Numbered from the stretch's first letter, positions 33,651 through 46,511 are shown. The stretch: DNA of 64,000 nucleotides from Unio delphinus (GCA_029339505.1 JAQISU010000070.1:2528501-2592500), one strand, 5' to 3'. A program made the numbers and translations. Notes: generated by a model not told the origin, from the sequence alone.

Positions 33651-34254
33651 GCTAGTACTACTACTTCTACTTCTTGTATTAATAAGATGTTCGATATTAT
33701 AGAAACTAATAATTATTGATTGCTTACATTATGTCGTTAGGAATGTTTCTCAGTTAACACTGCACATGTAAATCTACAAATGCTAATAATGAAAATAAGT
33801 GCAATAGATATCGACCAAACGAAGGCTGTACGTGATATCAATAAATTTATTTATCGGCATAGAGGTAGATGGTATTTATAAAGTCTTGTTTGTTTTCGTT
33901 CTATTCTCATCTTTCACATTTTACACATATACGGATGTCCAGGACAATATTAAATGTCGGCATGGGTTTGGATGAGGCAAACATATTGTGATGTTAAATT
34001 ATTAACGAAAGATACAGTGAGGGCAAATATGTTTTCTCTCCAAGTGAACACTTTCATTTTGTTTATCTATTTATTTATTTTTAAAACTTGGCTAGAAAAG
34101 CCGATTCATAGAATGATACTTAAATAGATCACTAATCTTTCACTTTATTTCTCGCCGCTGAATTTGTCGCCATTAAGTCTTGGTTTTATTATATCTGGGG
34201 GATACTCATTAAGAAAATGACATGATGGTTGTTATACATTTGAAATCAAACGCA

Positions 34255-34286
<32 letters not shown>
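34255..34286. repeat. (CA)n microsatellite
   Basis: About 16 CA units. Confidence 0.95.
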
Positions 34287-34287
<1 letters not shown>

Positions 34288-35037
34288 TTTGAGACATAAA
34301 CACGAATAACATAGTTGTTTCCAGAGAAGGAAGAACGACAGTAATACTTTGAACAAAGCAGAAGATTTGTATAGGCGGGAGACTCTCAACAGCCTACAGA
34401 AACCACTTAGGACCTTAGTTACGTAGAGATCTTCCTATTGGCACAAATCAAATCATAGCGTTGTGCAGCATGGATCGAAATGATAGCTGAATAGAGAGCT
34501 GAATATTGGATACTTATTCACTTATTTTGCTATGTGAGAGATACCACGCATTGGAAATAGTCTCTGAGCTTACTTAATGCTCACTAGTCTTCGTCTCGTT
34601 ATACGATTCGATACCACATCAGGCTAAATGTGTTCAAACAACAGATAGCTTATGTAGATCAGTGTTAGATTGATCAACATTTACGTTTGTATTTTAAATG
34701 GACTTTCTCGACAAGAATATTTCTCTAATTTCAATTTGCTTCTTTACAAGGACTAAGGAAATAGTCGATTGTATTGTTCTTATTTTAGATTAGAACGTTG
34801 CTAAAGGTTTATATTTCGAACGATAAACTTTAATTTCCGCGGTTTTGTTTTATCAGCTTCACAGTTGAAGTATTTGAACTTGTGCTTTTTTCTAATTACA
34901 ACATCAGCTACCAACTGTTTAGATTACAAAATAAATCCGAGGAAAACGTTAATACCTTATCATGACACACGGTGCAAGAGGTTAACGCGACTTATGTTCA
35001 GATTAAAATATCACTTTTACACACGGAATCTAACACG

Positions 35038-35217
35038 ATGAAAATCTTTATAGAAATCAAACATAACATATTTTGTACCCTTCTGGCTGTTTTGTTATAT
35101 CCAGGGATTAGATCCATTCCTCCCTATGGTCCTCCTTGTGATTTACCCCCGGGAACAGTTCCATGGTTCGGAGAGGATGTAAATACCACTGTGACAATCG
35201 ATCTTGGAAATTCAGAG
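35038..35217 (+). CDS. Exon 1 of a predicted small secreted protein
   Basis: The frame opens at the first ATG (35038) and runs exactly 60 codons to GAG|GTGAGT, a near-consensus donor, in phase 0. The product starts MKIFIEIKHN followed by the hydrophobic IFCTLLAVLLYPG: a signal peptide likely cleaved around residues 22-26. The mature part is Pro/Gly-rich (IPPYGPPCDLPPG), has one cysteine (residue 34) and an N-glycosylation sequon NTT (residues 49-51). If not spliced it stops 5 codons later. It joins in phase to 60106-60212 and then 60920-61073, giving a chain of roughly 145 residues. The protein family is not recognised. The last 15 bases of the exon belong to a tandem triplication that continues into the intron. 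Confidence 0.55.
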
Positions 35218-35488
35218 GTGAGTCAGCCTGTTTAATTAATTCTTTGTCCAATCTGTGTCGATGTATTTTGTATTAATGTCGTTTTGCAAACATTTTCTTG
35301 GAAATTCAGAGGAAAGTCAGTCTGTTTATCTTAATTCTTTATCGAATCTATGTCGATGTATTTTGTATTAATGTCGTTTTGCAAACATTTTCTTGGAAAT
35401 TCAGAGGAAAGTCAGTCTGTTTATTTGAATTCTTTGTCGAATCTGTGTCGATGCGATTTGTTTTAATGTCGTTTTGCAAACATTTCCA
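35203..35488. repeat. 94-95-bp triplication containing the exon 1 end and splice donor
   Basis: Copies begin CTTGGAAATTCAGAGG at 35203, 35297 and 35392. The first covers the exon 1 / intron 1 border with donor GAG|GTGAGT. The second and third read GAGGAAAGT at the same place, so their donor GT is lost. The rest of the unit (ATGTATTTTGTATTAATGTC, then GTTTTGCAAACATTT) is highly conserved. Confidence 0.93.
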
Positions 35489-35634
35489 TTCCTATCGGCC
35501 CTAGAGAGAGTGGAAAAATTGAGTTATACTAAGTACTAGGACATCCCATTTGGGTAATGAAAGAAGTTTTACAAATCTTTGATCCAATTGCACCAATTCG
35601 AAGTGTAATATTTCAATTAGCAGATTTCAATACC

Positions 35635-38600
35635 AGATAGAAGAAAACTCAAGTGATATAGAAATGATGCACTCTATTAGAGAGAAGAAAACTCAAGTGA
35701 TATAGAAATGATACTCTCTATTAGAGAGAAGAAAACTCAAGTGATATAGAAATGATACTCTCAATTAGATAGAAGAAAACTCAAGTGATATAGAAATGAT
35801 ACTCTCAATTAGAGAGAAGAAAACTCAAGTGATATAGAAATGATACTCTCAATTAGAGAGAAGAAAACTCAAGTGATATAGAAATGATGCACTCTATTAC
35901 AGAGAAGAAAACTCAAGTGATATAGAAATGATGCACTCTATTACAGAGAAGAAAACTCAAGTGATATAGAAATGATGCACTCTATTAGAGAGAAGAAAAC
36001 TCAAGTGATATAGAAATGATGCACTCTATTAGAGAGAAGAAAACTCAAGTGATATAGAAATGATACTCTCAATTAGAGAGAAGAAAACTCAAGTGATATA
36101 GAAATGATACTCTCAATTAGAGAGAAGAAAACTCAAGTGATATAGAAATGATGAACTCTATTACAGAGAAGAAAACTCAAGTGATATAGAAATGATACTC
36201 TCTATTAGAGAGAAGAAAACTCAAGTGATATAGAAATGATGCCCTCTATTACAGAGAAGAAAACTCAAGTGATATAGAAATGATACTCTCAATTAGAGAG
36301 AAGAAAACTCAAGTGATATAGAAATGATACTCTCAATTAGAGAGAAGAAAACTCAAGTGATATAGAAATGATGCACTCTATTACAGAGAAGAAACCTCAA
36401 GTGATATAGAAATGATGCACTCTATTAGAGAGAAGAAAACTCAAGTGATATAGAAATGATACTCTCAATTAGAGAGAAGAAAACTCAAGTGATATAGAAA
36501 TGATACTCTCAATTAGAGAGAAGAAAACTCAAGTGATATAGAAATGATACTCTCAATTAGATAGAAGAAAACTCAAGTGATATAGAAATGATACTCTCAA
36601 TTAGAGAGAAGAAAACTCAAGTGATATAGAAATGATACTCTCAATTAGAGAGAAGAAAACTCAAGTGATATAGAAATGATGCACTCTATTACAGAGAAGA
36701 AAACTCAAGTGATATAGAAATGATACTCTCTATTAGAGAGAAGAAAACTCAAGTGATATAGAAATGATGCACTCTATTTCAGAGAAGAAAACTCAAGTGA
36801 TATAGAAATGATACTCTCAATTAGAGAGAAGAAAACTCAAGTGATATAGAAATGATACTCTCAATTAGAGAGAAGAAAACTCAAGTGATATAGAAATGAT
36901 GCACTCTATTACAGAGCAGAAACCTCAAGTGATATAGAAATGATGCACTCTATTACAGAGAAGAAAACTCAAGTGATATAGAAATGATGCACTCTATTAG
37001 AGAGAAGAAAACTCAAGTGATATAGAAATGATGCACTCTATTACAGAGAAGAAAACTCAAGTGATATAGAAATGATGCACTCTATTACAGAGAAGAAAAC
37101 TCAAGTGATATAGAAATGATGCTCTCTATTAGAGAGAAGAAAACTCAAGTGATATAGAAATGATGCTCTCTATTAGAGAGAAGAAAACTCAAGTGATATA
37201 GAAACGATGCACTCTATTACAGAGAAGAAAACTCAAGTGATATAGAAACGATGCACTCTATTACAGAGAAGAAAACTCAAGTGATATAGGAATGATGCAC
37301 TCTATTACAGAGAAGAAACCTCAAGTGATATAGAAATGATGCACTCTATTACAGAGAAGAAAACTCAAGTGATATAGAAATGATGCACTCTATTACAGAG
37401 AAGAAAACTCAAGTGATATAGAAATGATGCACTCTATTAGAGAGAAGAAACCTCAAGTGATATAGAAATGATGCACTCTATTACAGAGAAGAAAACTCAA
37501 GTGATATAGAAATGATGCACTCTATTACAGAGAAGAAAACTCAAGTGATATAGAAATGATGCACTCTATTAGAGAGAAGAAAACTCAAGTGATATAGAAA
37601 TGATGCACTCTATTAGAGAGAAGAAAACTCAAGTGATATAGAAATGATGCACTCTATTAGAGAGAAGAAATTTCAAGTGATATAGAAATGATGCACTCTA
37701 TTAGAGAGAAGAAAACTCAAGTGATATAGAAATGATGCACTCTATTAGAGAGAAGAAAACTCAAGTGATATAGAAATGATGCACTCTATTACAGAGAAGA
37801 AAACTCAAGTGATATAGAAATGAAGCACTCTATTACAGAGAAGAAAACTCAAGTGATATAGAAATGATGCACTCTATTAGAGAGAAGAAAACTCAAGTGA
37901 TATAGAAATGATGCTCTCTATTAGAGAGAAGAAAACTCAAGTGATATAGAAATGATGCACTCTATTAGAGAGAAGAAAACTCAAGTGATATGATGCACTC
38001 TATTACAGAGAAGAATCCTCAAGTGATATAGAAATGATGCACTCTATTACAGAGAAGAAAACTCAAGTGATATAGAAATGATGCCCTCTATTAGAGAGAA
38101 GAAAACTCAAGTGATATAGAAATGATGCTCTCTACTAGAGAGAAGAAAACTCAAGTGATATAGAAATGATGCTCTCTACTAGAGAGAAGAATCCTCAAGT
38201 GATATAGAAATGATGCACTCTATTATGTTCTCTATTAGAGAGAAGAAAACTCAAGTGATATAGAAATGATGCTCTCTATTAGAGAGAAGAAAACTCAAGT
38301 GATATAGAAATGATGCTCTCTATTAGAGAGAAGAAAACTCAAGTGATATAGAAATGATGCTCTCTATTAGAGAGAAGAAAACTCAAGTGATATAGAAATG
38401 ATACTCTCTATTAGATAGAAGAAAACTCAAGTGATATAGAAATGATGCTCTCTATTAGATAGAAGAAAACTCAAGTGATATAGAAATGATACTCTCAATT
38501 AGAGAGAAGAAAACTCAAGTGATATAGAAATGATGCACTCTATTAGAGAGAAGAAAACTCAAGTGATATAGAAATGATACTCTCTATTAGATAGAAGAAA

Positions 38601-39158
38601 ACTCAAGTGATATAGAAATGATGCTCTCTATTAGAGAGAAGAAAACTCAAGTGATATAGAAATGATACTCTCTATTAGATAGAAGAAAACTCAAGTGATA
38701 TAGAAATGATGCTCTCTATTAGAGAGAAGAAAACTCAAGTGATATAGAAATGATGCACTCTATTAGAGAGAAGAAAACTCAAGTGATATAGAAATGATGC
38801 ACTCTATTACAGAGAAGAAAACTCAAGTGATATAGAAATGATGCACTCTATTAGAGAGAAGAAAACTCAAGTGATATAGAAATGATGCACTCTATTAGAG
38901 AGAAGAAAACTCAAGTGATATAGAAATGATGCACTCTATTAGAGAGAAGAAAACTCAAGTGATATAGAAATGATGCACTCTATTACAGAGAAGAAAACTC
39001 AAGTGATATAGAAATGATGCACTCTATTACAGAGAAGAAAACTCAAGTGATATAGAAATGATGCACTCTATTACAGAGAAGAAAACTCAAGTGATATAGA
39101 AATGATGCACTCTATTACAGAGAAGAATCCTCAAGTGATATAGAAATGATACTCTCAA
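35635..39158. repeat. 44-bp satellite, about 80 copies (3.5 kb), in intron 1
   Basis: The unit contains the almost invariant CTCAAGTGATATAGAAATGA joined to a variable arm: TGCACTCTATTACAGAG, TGCACTCTATTAGAGAG, TGCTCTCTATTAGAGAG or TACTCTCAATTAGAGAG. Variant types come in runs and recurring orders, such as the alternation of TACTCTC and TGCTCTC forms near 38400-38700. One copy is internally shortened at about 37990 and one is rearranged at about 38220. No open frame of length crosses it. Confidence 0.96.
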
Positions 39159-39324
39159 GCTGACATACATTAATTACTGTTTTCATATTTTATATCATGT
39201 ATCTTCCAAAATATAAGTTTCTAGAGATACATTTTTTGTTGCCATTTATATCTCAATAGAATGTGGTAATATTAGAAATACAAAATATGTTGCTGGAAAT
39301 CCGATTTGATTAGGTTACCTTTAT
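39159..39324. other. Intron 1 single-copy sequence
   Basis: A short AT-rich spacer between the 44-bp satellite and the SINE. Nothing else is recognised. Confidence 0.5.
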
Positions 39325-39570
39325 TCCAAGATGTCTATCGCAGCGGTATCATGCCATAGATATATACAATCATGTCCCAAACAGTCACATTGTCATGACA
39401 CCAGGCAGACAAGTCCAAACACTAATTTCTTAATGCTGAGTGCCTTGCGAGGCAATTGTTAGTATCATATTTATGTCTTTGATATGATTCGCCCGATATT
39501 AGAACACGTGCCCATCCGCATCCGAGGCGGACGATCTAACCACTCTACCACAGGAGCGATCATCCAGAAA
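39325..39570 (-). mobile_element. tRNA-derived SINE, same type as at 17159, 3'-truncated
   Basis: Read on the minus strand the head is tRNA-like, with an A-box relative (TGGTAGAGTGGTTAGA near 39557-39542). The body carries CTCGCAAGGCACTCAGCATT, AGTGTTTGGACTTG, CCTGGTGTCATGACAATGTG, GACTGTTTGGGACATGA and TATGGCATGA. These correspond in order to the SINE at 17159-17480. The GTTAAAC 3' end is missing. No target duplication was found. Confidence 0.78.
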
Positions 39571-41476
39571 AGAAGCTTATACAGTTATTATTCTGTGTCA
39601 TTACAAATATCAGATTCAGTAAATACGAAACATTTTTGGAGAAGATAAATGTCATCTGTAGATGTTTTTTATTCTCTGATTGATGTTAACGGGAAAAAAA
39701 TTATTTTGATATTGTGATTGTTTTTGTATACAAATAAACAGACACACACACAACTAGACTGACTGAAGCATTCGTGTATGTATTTGGCGTCTCCCTCGCA
39801 GCGAGTTATTGACTGCTCTCTACTCGTTTGGCAGATTCCACTAATTTGTATATATGTTTTTAATTTCTATAAATGTTTTTAATCGCTTAAGTGGATCGTT
39901 TGTTGTTTTTATTTCACCGCGAAGTTTGTATTGTACATACCAAAGAACTTATAATCGTCTCAACAATTAATAACATACCAAAGAACTAATAATCGTCTCA
40001 ACAATTAATAAATACCTCAAGTTCTAAGGTCAAAGCTAACACAGAACGCTTAAACTGAAGTATGTGACTTATCAGTATTACAATTCTGTGCAATACTTAT
40101 TTCCAGACAACCATATTAAACACATTGTACAAAACAAAATAGTGTATTATTATGTAGAATGAGGTATACAGAACTGTTTTCGTTTTGTTTTAAGCGGTCC
40201 TAGATTTCTCTTGTCGTTTTATATCGAGATTCACATTTTTGCTGGTGTTCCAAAACTGCTGTTCATTGTCGATAAACATTGAAAGCAAAGGAGAGTAATA
40301 AATTCATGATACACACTAATTGTTTTAAGGGTCTGTAGCACAGCCATTTTACATAAAAAGCATATGAAACATGTGCTAACGTACACTATAATGTACCATA
40401 AATAGCGTACAAATGTCAGTTTGACAAACTGTACTGCAACGCTCTTCCATTTTATTATACATCAGGAAAAATATGAATTAATTTAACACCTCGATATATT
40501 CTAGTCCTCTCTTCATTTACAAAAGTAAATATGTGTTGTAATGTCAACAAATGTCAAAAACACACATAAGCTGCATAACTCTATAATATTATAAGTTTTC
40601 ACTGAATTTACCTAATAAGAAGAATACAATTTGTACAATGCCAAGAGAGGACTTAATACTAATGGCATAAAAGAAGGTTGTAACACAGGTTAATATGCAT
40701 GAAGTGTAAGAAAAAATAGTATATTAAAGACATTATTTTTAGATGAAGTGATGGCTTTGTTTGTTACAGGACAGAGCAGTATTACTATTTTCGCACATAC
40801 AGTAACGTTTTATAATCACTTTAAGCAGAGTATGATAGAAGCAGAAATTAAAACAAAATATTGTAACAAAATGGATGGGTAATTGTTACTTACATTGCAT
40901 TGTAAGTGTATATAAATTATATAAGAAACAGTGGGGACATAAAGCTGTAGATTGTAAGATATTTACATAAGTATAGATGATAATAGGAGGCAAAGATAAA
41001 ATATAAGTATGTCTATTAAGTATGAGAAATATAAATGGATAATTGGGCATGTTGTAAGTATGACAAATATAAATGGATAATTACGTATTTTGGATCTGAC
41101 ATTTCGCAATTATAGCTATGTCAATACTAAATGAGCTAAAGCTGCTATAAGTTTAATGGTTAGTATTAACCAAATAACATAACAGACCCAGATTTTCACG
41201 CCGTATTTTCATACATCCAGATACTTGCTCCTGTTGCAATAATACCAAAGGAATATTTAAAATGCGTTGTGATAATAACTGTGCCACATATAATATTATT
41301 TATTGGATAACTTGTACAAAGAAATATGTTGACAAACCCGTCAACAAATGTACGAAAACAATACTAAACATTTTACAAAAAGATCTTTATCAATTTATCA
41401 CTCTGATTTCATGTTTTCACACAAGTCAGTGACGGCTTTCATAATTTATAAACTCTTCATTTTATGCAATTGGTAC
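39571..41476. other. Intron 1 sequence with a 38-bp duplication only
   Basis: AT-rich. A two-copy 38-bp direct duplication starts CATACCAAAGAAC at 39936 and 39974. No exon with matching phase or mobile element was recognised. Confidence 0.5.
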
Positions 41477-41580
41477 TGTCAATTCTATTTTAAAAACAAG
41501 GTCTTTGAAAAGAGACATACAGGATTCACTGTCAATTCTATTTTAAAAACAAGGTCTTTGAAAAGAGACATATTGGATTC
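41477..41580. repeat. 52-bp direct duplication, 2 copies
   Basis: CTGTCAATTCTATTTTAAAA starts at 41477 and again at 41529. The copies differ only near ACATACAGG / ACATATTGG. Confidence 0.93.
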
Positions 41581-41796
41581 ACTGTCTATGTACTCCCTGT
41601 CCAGTAGGTTTATATTTTAAGAATCTAAATGAACTTAATCGATCTTTGTTTGGCTGTTTTTTAATGATGTGGCTGCTGAGAAACACATTGCCAATAGCGA
41701 ATTAGATTGGGCTATACTCGCCTCAATGAAATTCGCTTACAATGTTTATATTTATTCTACGTCGCCATGATAATCAGCTGGTTTACTTTTTTCCAT

Positions 41797-41800
<4 letters not shown>

Positions 41801-41854
<54 letters not shown>

Positions 41855-41897
41855 GTGCATGCGTGTGTGTGTATGTGTGTGTGTGTGTGTGTGTGTT
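41801..41897. repeat. Compound microsatellite (CT)n(GT)n
   Basis: 25 CT units pass into an imperfect GT-rich tract with GCATGC and TATG interruptions. Frames through it are artefacts. Confidence 0.95.
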
Positions 41898-42000
41898 TAT
41901 GGGTTGAACGTTGAATTTTGCCGACAACTTTGTTTGGTCGTTTATGTTTCCCACTGGCACCGTTCTTTATACATATATCAAACCGATCCGTTCGCATGTA

Positions 42001-42160
42001 TATATTATATTATGTTATGTTATGTTATGTTATGTTATGTTATGTTATGTTATGTTATGTTACGTTACGTTACGTTACGTTACGTTACATTACATTACAT
42101 TACATTACATTACATTACATTACATTACATTATATTATATTATATTATATTATATTATAT
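42001..42160. repeat. Pentanucleotide array in ordered variant blocks
   Basis: 32 units of 5 bases without a slip: TATAT x2, TATGT x10, TACGT x5, TACAT x9, TATAT x6. The blocks differ only at the CpG of TACGT. Frames through the array are artefacts. Confidence 0.97.
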
Positions 42161-43105
42161 ATAATGCAAGTTTCCTGGGAGATAACTAGTTTAACTAAAG
42201 ACCTATATATTTTGTTATTATTTTTAGAAAATTGGCAAATTTATCAATATTAGATTTCTGTGCAATTTAAAAATTTACCATCCTACTGTGCTTCTTTTGA
42301 ACCATTCTTTTTTCAAAAACAATAAAATATAATTTTTACATTCTAAAATCTGTTTTTAAAAATGTTTCAAATTACAACACATCAACGTTTTAAAATCTTA
42401 AAAATGTTAGAATAACTACTGAAAGCGTCATATCAATATTAATTGTTTTGAATAAAGTAGACATTTCAATTCATTTGAAAAGTTTCAATTATTAGATTAT
42501 TTATAATTTTCGTTGATAAATTCGCAATTTTATTGTGAATTATATATATTGAAAGGGAAATGGATATGTGAGTCTCTTTTTCACTGTATGTACTAATGAA
42601 GTGCGTGTATCTACCAACAATGCTTCTGTTGTCTATTTTTTCACTGCAATGTTGTCGAAATGCTTCCGCTTACTAGATGGTGTGCTGCACATGCTTATCA
42701 GTTAACAGTCATATAAGAAAGCTTAAGGAAGTCGGTTGTTTTATACCCTTCTTGAGTTTAAATTCAATGATAAAACAATGTTTTACAACATTTCTGTAAA
42801 TCAATCCAGTTTCTAACACAGATTTGTCTAGCTCTCACCTTATCACGATGATTGCTGGTTTACGTGGGCAGGTAGTGGTGTTCAGTTTGTTTCTATTTTA
42901 GTGGCAGTTTCTCACATACCCATCAAGAAAGAGGAATAAATTACATAAAAGGACATAATTTACAGTAAATGTTAAAATACTGACAGTAGTTGTATGATTA
43001 ATAATCATCACCTCAGCCATTTTGAATTTTCGTCTCCTGTTTGGTGACAGCAGCATACTTTCAAGAGATAAAAAAAAAACACTGATTAAAAGAAAGATCA
43101 TTAGC
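42161..43105. other. Intron 1 sequence, no supported feature
   Basis: AT-rich. A minus-strand open frame at 42898-43101 lacks recognisable features. Confidence 0.45.
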
Positions 43106-43400
43106 TCTTACGTTTAGGCTCTTACAAAACGCAACAAAAAAGGAGCGAAGACAACAAACTATGTAAAATTTAACAAATAATGTATTTCTTTAGAAGATCA
43201 GGTAAAAATGAGAAAAAGAACTTAAAGTTTTACGAGTCATATTCATACAATTATAGAAGAATAATCCAAGAATTAAAACTCGAAGTCCTAGTAATAAAAC
43301 GTCCTAATGAAACTGAGTTCGAAATCAAACATGAAAGGCGATGACATATGCTGGGGTCAGCGTCCTCCAAATGTGTCAACATTTCTTTGTTGAAGAACAG
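43106..43400 (-). mobile_element. Diverged family A LTR fragment
   Basis: Read left to right it begins TCTTACGTTTAGGCTC. It then follows the minus-strand LTR at 46512 in order: ACAAACTATGTAAAATTTAA, AAAGAACTTAAAGTTTTACG, GTCCTAGTAATAAAACGTCC, GAGTTCGAAATC, GGCGATGACATATG. It is much more diverged than the other copies, and its right end cannot be placed confidently. The interval 43401-43916 is otherwise unassigned. Confidence 0.65.
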
Positions 43401-43916
43401 AAAATAATATTACAGTATTTGCATTCTTTCTAAATTTCGATAACTGTCCTTGTCAAAGAATTAATTTACAGCAAATTTATTTCCTATCCAATGAGGAATA
43501 ATCTCTTGTTATCTAAATAATCTGATAATATAATAAAGTAGCCCCAAACAACTGGTCACAACAAAAGAAAACAAACAACTCTTTAACTTCTCAAATATTA
43601 TGGCAAGAACAAATATTCTTTCTCAGAACATCAATATTAAAACTGGCTACGGCGCAAAACAAATGCCACGACATGTGTCATTCTTCCTGAAAACCCTAAT
43701 TGATTCATGTTATTTGTCATGTATTCCAAGTATGGCCTCAATTAAAAGCAATGATTGTTACTCTGGAAAAGAATTTTTAAATTTTTTCTTTTAATTTCAA
43801 CTCTTACTGATTCTGAATCAAGGTCAGGAACTAGGCCATCATTAGACATAAAGTTTCTATTATTAATGTTTACTAAAACCAATCAGGTCAAAATAAACTG
43901 TATTTCTGTTGAGTTT

Positions 43917-44319
43917 AAATTACTGAGCTATTCGGCTGTTGGATAGAAATTACTGAATTCCTCGGCTATTGGGTAGAAATTACAGAGCCCCTCGGCTGTT
44001 GGGTAGAAATTACTGAGCTCCTAGGCTGTTGGGTACAAATTACTGAGCTCATCGGCTGTTGTATACAAATTTCTGAGCTCATCGGTTGTTGGGTAAAAAT
44101 TACTGAGCTCCTCGGCTGTTGTATACAAATTACTGAGCTCATCGGCTGTTGTATACAAATTACTGAGCTCATCGGTTGTTGGGTAAAAATTACTGAGCTC
44201 CTCGGCTGTTGTATACAAATTACTGAGCTCATCGGCTGTTGTATACAAATTACTGAGCTCATCGGCTGTTGGGTACAAATTACTGAGCTCATCGCCTGTT
44301 GGGTACAAATTACTGAACC
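43917..44319. repeat. 30-bp minisatellite, about 13 copies
   Basis: The unit is AAATTACTGAGCTCATCGGC plus TGTTGTATAC or TGTTGGGTAC. It contains GAGCTC. Because the unit is a multiple of 3, two minus-strand frames stay open and encode decapeptide repeats such as DELSNLYTTA. There is no start, domain or codon bias supporting expression. Confidence 0.95.
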
Positions 44320-44704
44320 CATCAAAGTTAGTCTTCGCAAGGTGCAATTGTCGTTTATCCCACGGTAATGTAGAACATTAAGCTGACAGAAACAAATTGC
44401 ACCGACTAAATCATTGATCAAACTTTTATCTGATAAAAATTTATTAGGTGCGAGAGATGCAATTAGAACAGATGGAATGAAGTGAAACGTGCAATGCAGT
44501 TTGGATTAAGCTGAGCAAATTGAACAGCAAGGACAATGACTGCTAAAATGGGCGTTATGGCATATTACCAGCTGAATAAATAAGTATCTTTCATTAAGTA
44601 TTTTACAGCTAATGCGAGTAATTAATTCGTGTCAGGCATTTTGGTAACATGTTTGGAATAATTGATTTCATACGCACTTTTAAGAAAGATTTATTTTGAA
44701 ATTA

Positions 44705-44928
44705 GTATAACAGTCAAAATGATATAACAGTCAATATGATATAACAGTCAATATGATATAACAGTCACAATCATAGAACAGTCCAATGATATAACAGTCA
44801 AAATGATATAAGTTAAAATGATATGACAGTCAAAATGATATAGCATTCAAAATGATATAACATTCAAAATGATATTACAGTCAAAATGATATAACAGTCA
44901 AAATGATATAACAGTCAAAATGATAAAA
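44705..44928. repeat. 17-bp minisatellite, about 13 copies, degenerate
   Basis: The unit is GATATAACAGTCAAAAT, with several shortened or substituted copies between 44760 and 44870. Confidence 0.92.
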
Positions 44929-45026
44929 GAAGAGTTAAGAGCAAGCCAAGAGTTGCTTGTGTGTATGAAGATAAATCTCGAGCGGTTGAAGTCCGAGATG
45001 ACTTTGCTTTCCATACATTGTGTAAC

Positions 45027-45507
45027 CAACTTAATGACTATGTTACAACCCAGACAACTTAATGACTATCTTACAATCCAGACAACTTAATGACTATCTT
45101 ACAATCCAGACAACTTAATGACTATCTTACAACCCAGACAACTTAATGACTATCTTACAATCCAGACAACTTAATGACTATCTTACAATCCAGACAACTT
45201 AATGACTATCTTACAATCCAGACAACTTAATGACTATCTTACAACCCAGACAACTTAATGACTATCTTACAACCCAGACAACTTAATGACTATCTTACAA
45301 TCCAGACAACTTAATGACTATCTTACAATCCAGACAACTTAATGACTATCTTACAACCCAGACAACTTAATGACTATCTTACAACCCAGACAACTTAATG
45401 ACTATCTTACAATCCAGACAACTTAATGACTATCTTACAATCCAGACAACTTAATGACTATCTTACAACCCAGACAACTTAATGACTATCTTACAATCCA
45501 GACAACT
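45027..45507. repeat. 28-bp minisatellite, about 17 copies
   Basis: The unit is CAACTTAATGACTATCTTAC plus AATCCAGA or AACCCAGA. Only one position, T or C, varies after the first copy, and it recurs in a pattern (two or three T copies between C copies) that suggests block duplication. Confidence 0.96.
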
Positions 45508-45679
45508 AAGTTACAAACACAATAGCAGCAAACAAATTACTACTATTACTACTGCTACTAAATAGTACGACAGCAAGAAAAAAAAAGAAAAGGATTATCA
45601 TTTCTGATAGGCTATCTTTGTTATCTACTTTCGACCCATACATTTGTTGGAGTTTGATTTACTGTATTTGATGTATTCA

Positions 45680-45716
45680 CACACACACACACAACACACA
45701 CACACACACACACACA
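45680..45716. repeat. (CA)n microsatellite, interrupted
   Basis: About 18 CA units with one dropped base near 45694. Confidence 0.93.
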
Positions 45717-45854
45717 GCGCTCATTAAAATATGTGCATACATGTTTCAGACAGGACAAATAAACTTCTATTATTTTCACAGTATAAATTTTCTGCTAAAT
45801 CTGTTCTTTAAACCTCACCTGGTTCTTTCTATAATATTTTCATTTTTTGTAGAA

Positions 45855-46511
45855 GCTACTGGCACTATGATATTTCTAAAGCTACTGGTACTAGGATATT
45901 TCTAAAACTACTGGCACTAGGATATTTTTAAAGCTACTGGCACTAGGTTATTCCTAAAGCTACTGGCACTATGATATTTCTAAAGCTACTGGTACTAGGA
46001 TATTTCTAAAGCTACTGGTACTAGGACAGTTCTAAAGCTACTGGTACTAGGATAGTTCTAAAGCTACTGGTACTAGGACAGTTTTAAAGCTGCTGGTACT
46101 AGAATATTTCTAAAGCTACTGGTACTAGGATGTTTCTAAAGCTACTGGTACTAGGATATTTCTAAAGCTACTGGTACTAGGATATTTCTAAAGCTACTGG
46201 TACTAGGATATTTCTAAAGCTACTGGTACTAGGATATTTCTAAAGCTACTGGTACTAGGATATTTCTAAAGCTACTGGCACTAAGATATTTCTAAAGCTA
46301 CTGGTATTAAAATAGTTCTAAAGTTACTGGTACTAGGATTTTTCTAAAGCTACTGGTACTAGGATATTTCTAAAGCTACTGGCACTATGATATTTCTAAA
46401 GCTACTGGTACTAGAATAGTTCTAAAGCTACTGATACTAGGACAGTTCTAAAGCTACTGGTACTAGGATTGTTCTAAAGCTAATGGTACTAGGATATTTC
46501 TAAAGCTACTG
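45855..46511. repeat. 26-bp satellite, block 1
   Basis: The unit is GCTACTGGTACTAGGATATT plus TCTAAA, about 25 copies. Common variants are GATAGTTC for GATATTTC, GGCACT for GGTACT, and TTAAAATAG. The block is cut by the LTR that starts at 46512. Confidence 0.96.

Noticed and set aside
33427..33702. Poly-Leu / poly-Phe frames
   Set aside because: They are translations of a (TTC)n microsatellite.
43966..44421. 151-residue minus-strand frame of decapeptide repeats
   Set aside because: It is produced by a 30-bp minisatellite that lacks stops. No signal peptide, unique terminal domain or splice context supports expression.
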